Origin: Planctomycetaceae bacterium
Lineage (GTDB): Bacteria > Planctomycetota > Planctomycetia > Planctomycetales > Planctomycetaceae
Assembly (NCBI GenBank): GCA_016765335.1
Contig: JAESQE010000251.1
Location: 1-5,286 of the forward strand
Length of the DNA: 5,286 nucleotides
Direction of reading: 5' to 3'
This document shows positions 1-5,286 of the stretch, in pieces. The notes beneath the pieces were generated by a model. That model did not search any database. It was not told where the DNA came from and was given only the letters and a program-made list of their open reading frames with translations. The stretch's first letter is position 1, and the number at the start of each line of letters is the position of its first letter. The position numbers were made by a program, and so were the translations under genes.

Positions 1-25
1 ATCGATTTCAGAACAGAAAATTTTC

Positions 26-62
26 AAGAGCTGAGTACTTATTGTACTCAGCTCTTTTTTTT
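26..62 (+). terminator. Strong Rho-independent terminator for a plus-strand gene left of the window
   Basis: The arms at 28-38 and 44-54 (GAGCTGAGTAC and GTACTCAGCTC) pair perfectly over 11 bp. Two further A:T pairs at 26-27 and 55-56 extend the stem, and the loop is TTATT. An unbroken run of eight T residues (55-62) follows on the plus strand, the classical layout for termination of rightward transcription. The gene it serves is not visible; its stop codon must lie before the window or in the first few dozen bases. Read leftward, the same stem is followed only by a broken T-rich stretch (TTGAAAATTTT), so it could at most be a weaker terminator for the minus-strand pilus operon that converges on it. 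Confidence 0.88.
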
Positions 63-248
63 GGCGTAAATGGAATCGAAAAGTCAAGGGGATCTCATAA
101 AGACATTGCCCGACGGAGGGTAGACATTCTTGTCTGCCTTGAATGAAGGCATTCTCAAACGAAACAGACAGGAATATCTGTGCTCCATTTGAATTAAAAG
201 AGGTTCTCTCCAGTGTTTCTCTTATATTAATACTCGTATCAGAACCGT
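63..248. other. Intergenic region between convergent units, with two small stem-loops
   Basis: I find no credible gene here. Two neighbouring inverted repeats can form hairpins: 120-137 (7 bp with one G:T pair, loop TTCT) and 136-150 (GCCTT/AAGGC, loop GAATG). They share two bases, so they would compete or stack. In the leftward operon transcript they lie in the 3' untranslated region. Neither has a T-tract on the minus strand, so they are not canonical terminators. They might protect the 3' end of the mRNA or be incidental. A weak ACAGA/TCTGT repeat lies just to the right. Confidence 0.35.
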
Positions 249-899
249 CTATTTGCTTTGAATTTTTGCGGGGACTCCCCAGGCTTTGCAGTTTGAGGGG
301 AGATCATTGAGGACGACCGAGCCGGCTCCGAGTTGGACGTGCTGGCCAATTTTTGTTTGTTCAATAATTGTTGACCCAATTCCAATCCAGCTCTCTTGGC
401 CGATGGAAATATGCCCTGCCAATCTTGCCCCGGGGCAGATATGTACGCCGTGCTCTATTTTGCAATCGTGATCAACCGAAGCAGCTGTGTTGATAATGCA
501 GCCCGCTGCAATGTCTGTGGACGGCCCGATGATTGCGCCTGCGCAAATGACGATTCCTGGTCCAAGGGTTACATCTGATGCAATGCTTGTATGAGGATGA
601 ATAAGTACCGGGAGATTCCAACCTTGCTTTTGGACATCAAGGAGAATTCGGGATCTGGCCTCGCAATTCCCAATAGCAATCGCAATGTGACGCAAGCCTT
701 CATCCTGCAAACGGGGCAGGGCTTCACGTGAGCCATGCACCTGGTGGCCTAAGAATTGGTTTGTGTCTGCGGAGTCGAAAGCGTCATCGAGGAAGCCTGC
801 GATTTCAAACTGAGATTGCTGCGAAATTATATCGGCGACAACCTTGGCGTGACCACCGGTTCCCCAGATGAGGATTTGATCGTGGCCTGTCGAATTCAT
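249..899 (-). CDS. PglD/NeuD-like sugar acetyltransferase (left-handed beta-helix)
   Basis: This 216-residue protein has the two-domain layout of the PglD/NeuD/PerB family, which transfers acetyl from acetyl-CoA to a nucleotide-linked amino sugar or to sialic acid. The N-terminal Rossmann-like sugar-nucleotide-binding half shows G13-T-G-G-H-A-K19, GFLDD (35-39) and AIGN (75-78). Hexapeptide repeats of the left-handed beta-helix run from about residue 104 to 195, and the protein closes with the typical GVPAK (208-212). H144 in the V-D-H-D-C stretch matches the catalytic base of Campylobacter PglD (His125 there). H153 lies nine residues later, as PglD His134 does. The enzyme should be cytosolic and trimeric. 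The start ATG overlaps the cpaE stop as ATGA, and a purine-rich GGGAAG lies about 6 nt upstream, which suggests translational coupling. The exact substrate cannot be read from sequence; glycan, exopolysaccharide or pilin-glycan precursor roles are all possible. The gene is full length and looks intact. Confidence 0.88.
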   Translation of the reverse strand: MNSTGHDQILIWGTGGHAKVVADIISQQSQFEIAGFLDDAFDSADTNQFLGHQVHGSREALPRLQDEGLRHIAIAIGNCEARSRILLDVQKQGWNLPVLIHPHTSIASDVTLGPGIVICAGAIIGPSTDIAAGCIINTAASVDHDCKIEHGVHICPGARLAGHISIGQESWIGIGSTIIEQTKIGQHVQLGAGSVVLNDLPSNCKAWGVPAKIQSK

Positions 900-2098
900 T
901 TTCCGCTTCCCAGAAAACTAAACAAACTTTTCTTTGCCGGAGCTTCCGGTGCGTTATCTGACTTACCTGCTGAAAGTGTTGCTGCCAAGTCCATGTAGGA
1001 TTTTGTCACTTTTGCTTTAGGAGCCTGAGTGATGAGCGGGATGCCATTATTTCGTGACTCAACCATTGCAGCAAAATCGTTTGGGATTTTCCAGAACACT
1101 TCTCGCCCGATAATCTCCAAGGCCTTATTGAGGCTAATTTGTGTATCATTCAGGCCAAATCGATTCAGAACGATTTTCAGTTTATCTCCGATGGGTTCGT
1201 CTTGATCAAAGAATTGAATGAGTCGAACGACGTTTCTCAGGCAAGGCAAATCCAGTTGTGCCACCAACAATGTTGTGTCGGAAGCTTCAATGGCAGCCAG
1301 TTCCATTTCATTGTACGACTTGCTGATATCAATAATCAGATGCGTAAAAGTTGCTTTGAGTAATGCGATAATTCTCTGAAGTTCGTCAGTGCCTAACGAG
1401 AAATTAGAATCAATATTCACAGGTCGGGGCAGCAGGAACAAACCGCTGTCGTGCTTGGTCAAGGACCGTTTGAGCAGTGAGTAATCGATGCGAGTAATAT
1501 TCTCTGCAACATCCTGAATCGTATAATCAGGAATGATGTCTAGCCAGACGTCTGAATCCCCAAGTGCGAGATCCAAGTCAAGTAGCGCAATCGTGTTGTC
1601 TTCGTTTTTTGCCAATGCACAGGCAAGATTCACCGCCACCGAAGTGCAACCAACCCCTCCATTGACTCCTGCGACTGTAATGACCTGCGATTCCCGAACT
1701 TCACTTGCATCATTTCCACTACGGCCTGCGAGCCGTACACGATCTAGTGCAGACATAAAGTCTTCGAGTTTTAGCGGGAAGTTTAGAAATTCTTGTGCAC
1801 CGCATCTCATGGCTTGCAGGATCAGGCTGCCTTCCTGAGAGCTACTGACGACAATGATCGAGCAGCTGGGCACATTCTTTTTCAAGTTTTCAATTAAACT
1901 CAAAGCTCCCTGCTGATTCGCATCCAGAGAGATCATCGCCATGTCCGGCTGAGTTTGCAGAGCAACATCCATGAAGAACTCGTACTGGGCGCATTCCGCT
2001 TCCAACCAGACGCTATCCACACCCAACATCAGGTTTTTCAGGTGGGCACGCGTCGCATCATTGGGGTCTACGACCGCTAGCCGAACGACCCTTTTCAT
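896..2098 (-). CDS. cpaE: CpaE/TadZ-like Tad pilus localisation protein (degenerate receiver + ParA/MinD fold)
   Basis: This is a cytoplasmic 400-residue protein. Residues 1-125 form a CheY-like receiver fold and residues about 137-375 a ParA/MinD-type fold, which is the CpaE/TadZ layout. In Tad systems this protein marks the pole or site where the pilus is built. The acidic pocket residue D11 is present, but the position expected for the phosphoacceptor Asp is S57 (in P-D-M-A-M-I-S-L-D), and the usual KP lysine is replaced (N-F-P, 106-108). The P-loop reads G-V-N-G-G-V-G-C-T-S (144-153): both the signature lysine (N146) and the phosphate-binding lysine (C151) are missing. The LLDLDLALGD motif (172-181) and the Walker B-like LIID (254-257) remain. 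The tail ends in a short hydrophobic SLFSFLG (391-397). The start at 2098 is supported by GGAG 10 nt upstream (2109-2112). It sits 153 bp after the secretin and overlaps the acetyltransferase by 4 bp. Loss of the P-loop lysine is known among CpaE proteins. Confidence 0.9.
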   Translation of the reverse strand: MKRVVRLAVVDPNDATRAHLKNLMLGVDSVWLEAECAQYEFFMDVALQTQPDMAMISLDANQQGALSLIENLKKNVPSCSIIVVSSSQEGSLILQAMRCGAQEFLNFPLKLEDFMSALDRVRLAGRSGNDASEVRESQVITVAGVNGGVGCTSVAVNLACALAKNEDNTIALLDLDLALGDSDVWLDIIPDYTIQDVAENITRIDYSLLKRSLTKHDSGLFLLPRPVNIDSNFSLGTDELQRIIALLKATFTHLIIDISKSYNEMELAAIEASDTTLLVAQLDLPCLRNVVRLIQFFDQDEPIGDKLKIVLNRFGLNDTQISLNKALEIIGREVFWKIPNDFAAMVESRNNGIPLITQAPKAKVTKSYMDLAATLSAGKSDNAPEAPAKKSLFSFLGSGK

Positions 2099-2108
2099 AA
2101 GGTAATGA

Positions 2109-2112
2109 CTCC
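2109..2112 (-). promoter_or_regulatory. Shine-Dalgarno for cpaE
   Basis: GGAG on the minus strand lies 10 nt before the ATG at 2098. The spacing is slightly long. It is the only good purine core nearby, so it supports this start over internal Met codons. Confidence 0.55.
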
Positions 2113-2170
2113 AAATATATTTCGCATAGAAACGGACTCTGACTTATTTTGATATTGAAAACAGGAAACA

Positions 2171-2293
2171 ATGAAAACTCAGGAACTGACACGCATTCGT
2201 ATATTTTTTATTGTGTTGAATATTCTCTCAACCCTTGCCTGTGGCTTCGTTTTATGGCTTCGTGATGACTTCTTTCTTAAAATCGATTGGTAA
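2171..2293 (+). CDS. Candidate 40-residue single-pass membrane peptide, antisense to the operon
   Basis: A plus-strand ATG at 2171 opens 40 codons ending in TAA at 2291-2293. AGGAA (2163-2167) lies a few bases before the ATG as a possible ribosome binding site. The predicted peptide has a basic N-terminus (K2, R8, R10), one uninterrupted hydrophobic stretch at residues 11-30 with a single Asn, and a charged tail (R31, D32, D33, K37, D39) ending in Trp. This is the profile of a small single-pass membrane protein with its N-terminus inside. Its last 42 nt run antisense to the secretin 3' end with codon boundaries in register; the rest occupies the 153-bp gap. A weak promoter-like pair, TTCGCA (2121-2126) and TATTTT (2145-2150) with 18-bp spacing, precedes it. 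I recognise no family. It could be a chance ORF in T-rich intergenic DNA. Confidence 0.3.
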   Translation: MKTQELTRIRIFFIVLNILSTLACGFVLWLRDDFFLKIDW

Positions 2294-4156
2294 AATAAGC
2301 GATGGAGGCTCTCCCCCTTCGGTGTCTTTCTGATCTGCCCAGCTAAATTTTGAAGGTGTTCTGTTTTTCAATGAACCTACTGGCTTCCCAAGAGAAGGTA
2401 GGGGAGGAATCGGCTTTTTCGTTTGTTGATGCCAGCCCTTAAGTGTTGCGATTTTATTATCGGTATTTATTTGCGTATTCGATGTCTTGACCGGTGGGAC
2501 TGGCAAGACAGGAAATGGTTCAGGCAACGATTGAAGTCCCTTCGCTTTTTCCGGTGCAGGCAAACGTGGTATCACTTCTGAACTGTTCAGGTTTTTGCTC
2601 TGTGTATTTTGTATCTGTGTACTTTCCAGGGGAATGTATCTGGACTGGCTATTGGGCTGCGGTTGTGGCGGAAGGTGTTGAATTTGAGGTGGCATTCTCT
2701 CTGGTGCCCGAGGTATTGCTGGGCCAGAGTGGTGCACAGGACCGTTCGAGTAGACTTCCATTGGTGGAATTGGTCCGCCATACTTTGGAACTTCGATCAG
2801 CCCTTGCATAAACAATTCACGGTCCGTTGGCACATCGCTGAACATGCCCGGTCCCCCTTCGGGGACTTGATTAGGATCTAACGGAGCGGCATATTCTGGA
2901 GTGACCAGAATAATCAGTTCCGTTTCGTTTTCGTCATATCGGACTCTTCTAAAGGCTGCTCCAATAATAGGAAGATCACCGAGTATAGGGATTTTGGAGG
3001 TTTCGGCGGTGTAGCGAGTGGCGATCAAGCCACCAATCATCAAGGTTTGTCCCATTCTCATACGAACTTGCGTATTGGCTCGCCGAGTTGTGATCGCAGG
3101 GATAATTGTGTTGTTTAATGTTGCTGCATTTGCGAAGTCGCGTTCGCTGAATTCAGGTGCAATTTCCAGTAGAATCTGACCTTGCCCAAGTACGATTGGG
3201 ACCGCTTCTAATTTGACACCGAATTCACGCCATTCGACAGAAAGTGTTCCCAATGCCTGCGGGACTAAAATTGGAAATTCACCACCAGAAAGCAGTGAAG
3301 CTGGTCGACCACTGTCTGCAACGATTGATGTCTCGACCAGAACACGTAGCAAACCTTCCTGCTTAAGAGCTTCCAAAAATCCTCGAAAAATACTGGAACC
3401 ACTCACAACACCAAAGTTGATAGAAGAATCTGCAAGCCCGTTCGCTCCATACTCAAGAAGGTTTCCCCCACCGGAATTCAGTGTGACTCCCAATGGTGTT
3501 GCCAGGCTTCCTGGGTTGCTCGAAATGTATCCGTTGTTGGTCAATAACGACCAGTTGTAGCCCAGTTGTCGAATTTTTGACCGCTGCGCCTCCATGATTT
3601 TTACTTGCAGACGAACCTGAGTCGCTGCTCCAAAATTCATCTGATTGATGACTTTCGGGAAGAATTCCTCAGCGATTTCTGTAATTTGAGAAATATGTGA
3701 GGGATCTGCAACAACTCCTCGAAGCACAACGCTGTCTTTCACTTTGACAGCTGTTACAGAAGAGTCTGGGAAGAATCGAATGATATAAGCCTGGAGATGG
3801 CGAACATCCCCTTCGACAAAAACTTCTATCGAATAAGTTTTATCATGCTCATCAACCAAAACCAATGTTGTTACACCTGCTGTGTTGGCCTGAATACGAA
3901 CCTGCTTAGGGTTTTTTAGTATCGTAGTAACCGTCAGGATTCCCGGATCGAAGCCATCGACACGGGCGATGAAATTGTCGAGTTCGATCACTCGCGAGAA
4001 TTTCTCGGTGAGAGTTAATTCATTACGAGCCGAAAGGACATGGTAAATTTCCCCTTGAGCAACGGGGGCATTATTAGTCTGTGCGTGGGTGACTCCGGGT
4101 GACCAGAAAATAATTCCGGTTACCGCAAAAGCCAATATCATTCGAAACGGTTGCAT
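2252..4156 (-). CDS. cpaC: CpaC/RcpA-like outer-membrane secretin of the Tad pilus
   Basis: This 634-residue secretin forms the outer-membrane channel through which the Flp pilus exits. Residues 1-25 are a Sec signal peptide (hydrophobic core 7-18, likely cut after T-H-A25) with no lipobox cysteine. Residues about 40-115 are the CpaC-type N-terminal domain. A BON-like region follows at about 116-175. The secretin core spans about 180-425: V-R-L-Q-V-K-I-M-E-A-Q-R (181-192) with L-G-Y-N-W after it, L-L-E-I-A-P-E-F (329-336), the G-G-L-I-A segment (375-379), and the hallmark I-P-I-L-G-D-L-P-I-I-G (389-399) followed by ELIILVTPEY. Residues about 430-634 are a proline- and glutamine-rich, probably disordered tail not found in short CpaC proteins. 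The start is supported by GGAG (4164-4167) 7 nt upstream and by the signal peptide. It lies between cpaB and cpaE, with gaps of 196 and 153 bp. The CpaC-type N-terminal domain and Tad neighbours argue against a type II or III secretion secretin. Confidence 0.93.
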   Translation of the reverse strand: MQPFRMILAFAVTGIIFWSPGVTHAQTNNAPVAQGEIYHVLSARNELTLTEKFSRVIELDNFIARVDGFDPGILTVTTILKNPKQVRIQANTAGVTTLVLVDEHDKTYSIEVFVEGDVRHLQAYIIRFFPDSSVTAVKVKDSVVLRGVVADPSHISQITEIAEEFFPKVINQMNFGAATQVRLQVKIMEAQRSKIRQLGYNWSLLTNNGYISSNPGSLATPLGVTLNSGGGNLLEYGANGLADSSINFGVVSGSSIFRGFLEALKQEGLLRVLVETSIVADSGRPASLLSGGEFPILVPQALGTLSVEWREFGVKLEAVPIVLGQGQILLEIAPEFSERDFANAATLNNTIIPAITTRRANTQVRMRMGQTLMIGGLIATRYTAETSKIPILGDLPIIGAAFRRVRYDENETELIILVTPEYAAPLDPNQVPEGGPGMFSDVPTDRELFMQGLIEVPKYGGPIPPMEVYSNGPVHHSGPAIPRAPERMPPQIQHLPPQPQPNSQSRYIPLESTQIQNTQSKNLNSSEVIPRLPAPEKAKGLQSLPEPFPVLPVPPVKTSNTQINTDNKIATLKGWHQQTKKPIPPLPSLGKPVGSLKNRTPSKFSWADQKDTEGGEPPSLILPIDFKKEVITKP

Positions 4157-4163
4157 CCTTGCA

Positions 4164-4167
4164 CTCC
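4164..4167 (-). promoter_or_regulatory. Shine-Dalgarno for the secretin gene
   Basis: GGAG on the minus strand lies 7 nt before the ATG at 4156, which is near-optimal spacing. It favours this Met over M6 of the same protein, which would remove the n-region of the signal peptide. A small GC-rich hairpin (4174-4185, GCCT/AGGC) sits immediately upstream of it. Confidence 0.7.
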
Positions 4168-4208
4168 GTTAATGCCTGTGAAGGCGGGTTATCTTGGTTT
4201 TTAACTTG

Positions 4209-4297
4209 CCGTGTTGATGGTGTGGGAACTGGAGACTGCAAGAAGAATCTGTTTCTTCAATTGGCTCCTGCCCCCGAAATGGTTTCTCTCAACACGG
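4209..4297 (-). repeat. Nested inverted repeats in the cpaB-secretin intergenic leader
   Basis: The arms 4209-4217 (CCGTGTTGA) and 4289-4297 (TCAACACGG) are perfect 9-bp complements 71 nt apart. Enclosed between them, 4242-4247 and 4253-4258 (GAAGAA/TTCTTC) form a second perfect 6-bp stem with a 5-nt loop. Together they could fold as a long-range stem with an inner hairpin in the transcript ahead of the secretin. There is no T-tract after either stem, so this is not an ordinary terminator. Function is unknown, and chance pairing is possible in a gap of this size. Confidence 0.35.
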
Positions 4298-4352
4298 TAT
4301 ACACAAACTGTTATTTATTTCAGCAAATTACATTGACGACATTGCTGTCGAT

Positions 4353-5286
4353 TCAGATTGCTGTTTCTTCTACTTCAAGACTCTGGATGTTTAAGTTTTC
4401 AGGCTGCGGTTCAGAGTCAACTTTTTGCTTTCCTGGTTTCAAGAAAGAATTCATGACCTCTTGCAATGCTCCCAAGGGAACGGTTACTGAGTTGTCTTCC
4501 GGTAGTTTTGCTTCTTGATCTTCACTTGAACTCTGCGATTGTTCTAGAAGGAAGTCGTGTGAAATAACGTCTTTCCCCGAGTAAATTGTTAGAGTCCACG
4601 TAGGAGGTTGAATTATTGGTTCTTGTTTGATCGGTTCGCTAATCGCAACTTCTGGTGCTTGCTCGATGACAACCACAGGTGTTTCCACTGGTGGTAATTC
4701 TGGTTGTTCCAACACTTCTTCCTCTTCTATTTCTTGAACTTTTCCACTAGCCAGTAGCATGAGCAGACTTTCGTCAACTGCTCCGGCGTGTGCCAGCTCT
4801 TTATCTTCCTTGTTTCGCATAATGGGAGAGAGTTCCCCTTTTGTATTTGCTAATTGCAATATATTTGCCTGATCGGGTGTGACCAGAAGTGTAAGATTTT
4901 TCGCTTTGATCTCTCGTGATTCTCCAACTTCCAAATTACGGAATTCATCAGAGGCAAAAACTTCGATATACTCTAGAAGAGTGTCCGTTCTTGTGACGAT
5001 GTCACCTTGGTTTGAGCGGTATTCGAATGTCAGTATAAGATCAACGCGGTCACCTGGTTGTAACAAGCCGCTATGAGTTTTTGTGTCATCAACTTTGAAT
5101 GAGAAGGTTCGCATACCTTTAGGGATACTGGCAGAAGCTGCAATTTCACCTCTGGTTCCCAGTTTCACCATGCGAATAATATCACCTTTATCAACGGGAA
5201 CTTTCAAGCCACAGCCGAGGTAATCTTCTTTATTTCGTACTGCATCAGCAGGAACCGCAGACGAGGGGTAGTCTTCGAATGCGCTG
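4353..5286 (-). CDS. cpaB: CpaB/RcpC-like Flp pilus assembly protein, N-terminus beyond the window
   Basis: The frame stays open to the right edge, so 310 residues are visible and the N-terminal membrane anchor and first part of the SAF domain are missing. Visible residues 1-42 are the second half of a SAF domain (V-P-A-D-A-V, then Y-L-G-C-G-L-K-V-P-V-D-K-G-D). Residues 53-145 are the RcpC/CpaB domain, with I-P-K-G-M-R (54-59), G-L-L-Q-P-G-D-R-V-D (73-82) and a T-L-L-E-Y-I-E-V-F strand (102-110). The protein acts in the periplasm and is thought to work with the secretin. After residue 180 comes an acidic, proline-rich linker (E-rich 185-190; P-rich 194-228), then a short strand-like W-T-L-T-I-Y-S-G (230-237) and a charged tail. 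Including the missing part, it would be longer than classical CpaB (about 300 residues). A TTG at 5207 is an internal Leu codon, not the start. It is first of the visible operon genes. Confidence 0.88.
   Translation of the reverse strand, partial: SAFEDYPSSAVPADAVRNKEDYLGCGLKVPVDKGDIIRMVKLGTRGEIAASASIPKGMRTFSFKVDDTKTHSGLLQPGDRVDLILTFEYRSNQGDIVTRTDTLLEYIEVFASDEFRNLEVGESREIKAKNLTLLVTPDQANILQLANTKGELSPIMRNKEDKELAHAGAVDESLLMLLASGKVQEIEEEEVLEQPELPPVETPVVVIEQAPEVAISEPIKQEPIIQPPTWTLTIYSGKDVISHDFLLEQSQSSSEDQEAKLPEDNSVTVPLGALQEVMNSFLKPGKQKVDSEPQPENLNIQSLEVEETAI

Noticed and set aside
286..998. Plus-strand ORFs 286-471, 396-578 and 756-998 antisense to the acetyltransferase
   Set aside because: The minus-strand protein has clear family motifs throughout; the plus-strand translations show none.
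1139..1838. Plus-strand ORFs 1139-1363 and 1533-1838 antisense to cpaE
   Set aside because: They lie wholly within the well-supported cpaE coding region and show no recognisable features.
2095..2127. Minus-strand 10-codon mini-ORF whose TGA overlaps the cpaE ATG
   Set aside because: It could be a coupling leader peptide, but it has no clear ribosome binding site and an ORF this short is expected by chance.
2494..2881. Overlapping open frames on both strands over the secretin tail (2494-2811, 2609-2881, and minus 2587-2781)
   Set aside because: They are shadows of the low-complexity proline-rich coding region, which has few stops in other frames. The secretin frame is continuous from the conserved core.
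3213..3560. Plus-strand 115-codon ORF antisense to the secretin core
   Set aside because: It lies opposite conserved secretin sequence and has the composition of an antisense shadow.
4183..4210. Plus-strand hairpin GGCGGGTTA/TAACTTGCC
   Set aside because: It needs two G:U pairs that exist only in plus-strand RNA; in the expected minus-strand transcript these become mismatches.
4159..4518. Plus-strand 119-codon ORF opposite the cpaB 3' end and the intergenic gap
   Set aside because: It starts with TTG, has no domain-like pattern, and its second half is antisense to the cpaB coding tail, so it is most likely a shadow.
4879..5076. Plus-strand 65-codon ORF antisense to the CpaB domain
   Set aside because: It lies opposite the conserved RcpC/CpaB domain and has no features of its own.
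5205..5207. TTG as the start of the cpaB gene
   Set aside because: The frame is open to the window edge, and the 26 upstream codons continue a recognisable SAF domain, so this TTG encodes an internal Leu.
1..5286. CRISPR arrays, tRNA or rRNA genes, insertion sequences, attachment sites
   Set aside because: I found no spaced direct repeats, cloverleaf-like stretches, transposase motifs or terminal repeats on either strand.

Overview
This window carries the membrane and polarity part of a Tad/Flp (tight adherence, type IVc) pilus locus. All of it lies on the minus strand and is read from right to left. The order of transcription is: a CpaB/RcpC-like assembly protein whose first residues lie beyond the right edge (4353-5286), a CpaC/RcpA-like outer-membrane secretin (2252-4156), a CpaE/TadZ-like receiver plus ParA/MinD-fold protein (896-2098), and a PglD/NeuD-like sugar O- or N-acetyltransferase (249-899). 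The acetyltransferase start codon overlaps the cpaE stop codon as ATGA.

The likely source is a diderm bacterium, most probably a planctomycete. This is an inference from protein style, not from a search. The secretin has a signal peptide and a long proline-rich tail that opens with a GPG...PTD.EL...G.IEVP block, which I associate with planctomycete secretins. The CpaE P-loop reads GVNGGVGCTS. CpaB has a late Trp-containing strand after an acidic/proline linker. Base composition looks balanced to slightly AT-rich by eye.

Layout from left to right. Positions 1-248 are non-coding as far as I can tell. They contain a strong plus-strand intrinsic terminator (26-62) for a gene lying left of the window, so the pilus operon meets a convergent neighbour here. 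Two small stem-loops lie at 120-150. Then come the acetyltransferase and cpaE, a 153-bp gap, the secretin, a 196-bp gap with nested inverted repeats, and cpaB running off the right edge. The 153-bp gap (2099-2251) hides an unlisted plus-strand ORF of 40 codons (2171-2293) that encodes a plausible single-pass membrane peptide.

How the genes fit together: the secretin would form the outer-membrane channel, CpaB the periplasmic partner of that channel, and CpaE/TadZ the cytoplasmic factor that positions the machine. The motor ATPase (CpaF/TadA) and platform proteins (TadB/TadC), which commonly follow cpaE, are absent. An acetyltransferase takes their place and the cluster then ends. Either the tad genes are split between loci, with some upstream beyond the right edge, or this operon has been rearranged. 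The CpaE protein also lacks the usual phosphoacceptor Asp and both P-loop lysines, so it is probably a structural or localisation factor rather than a signalling ATPase.
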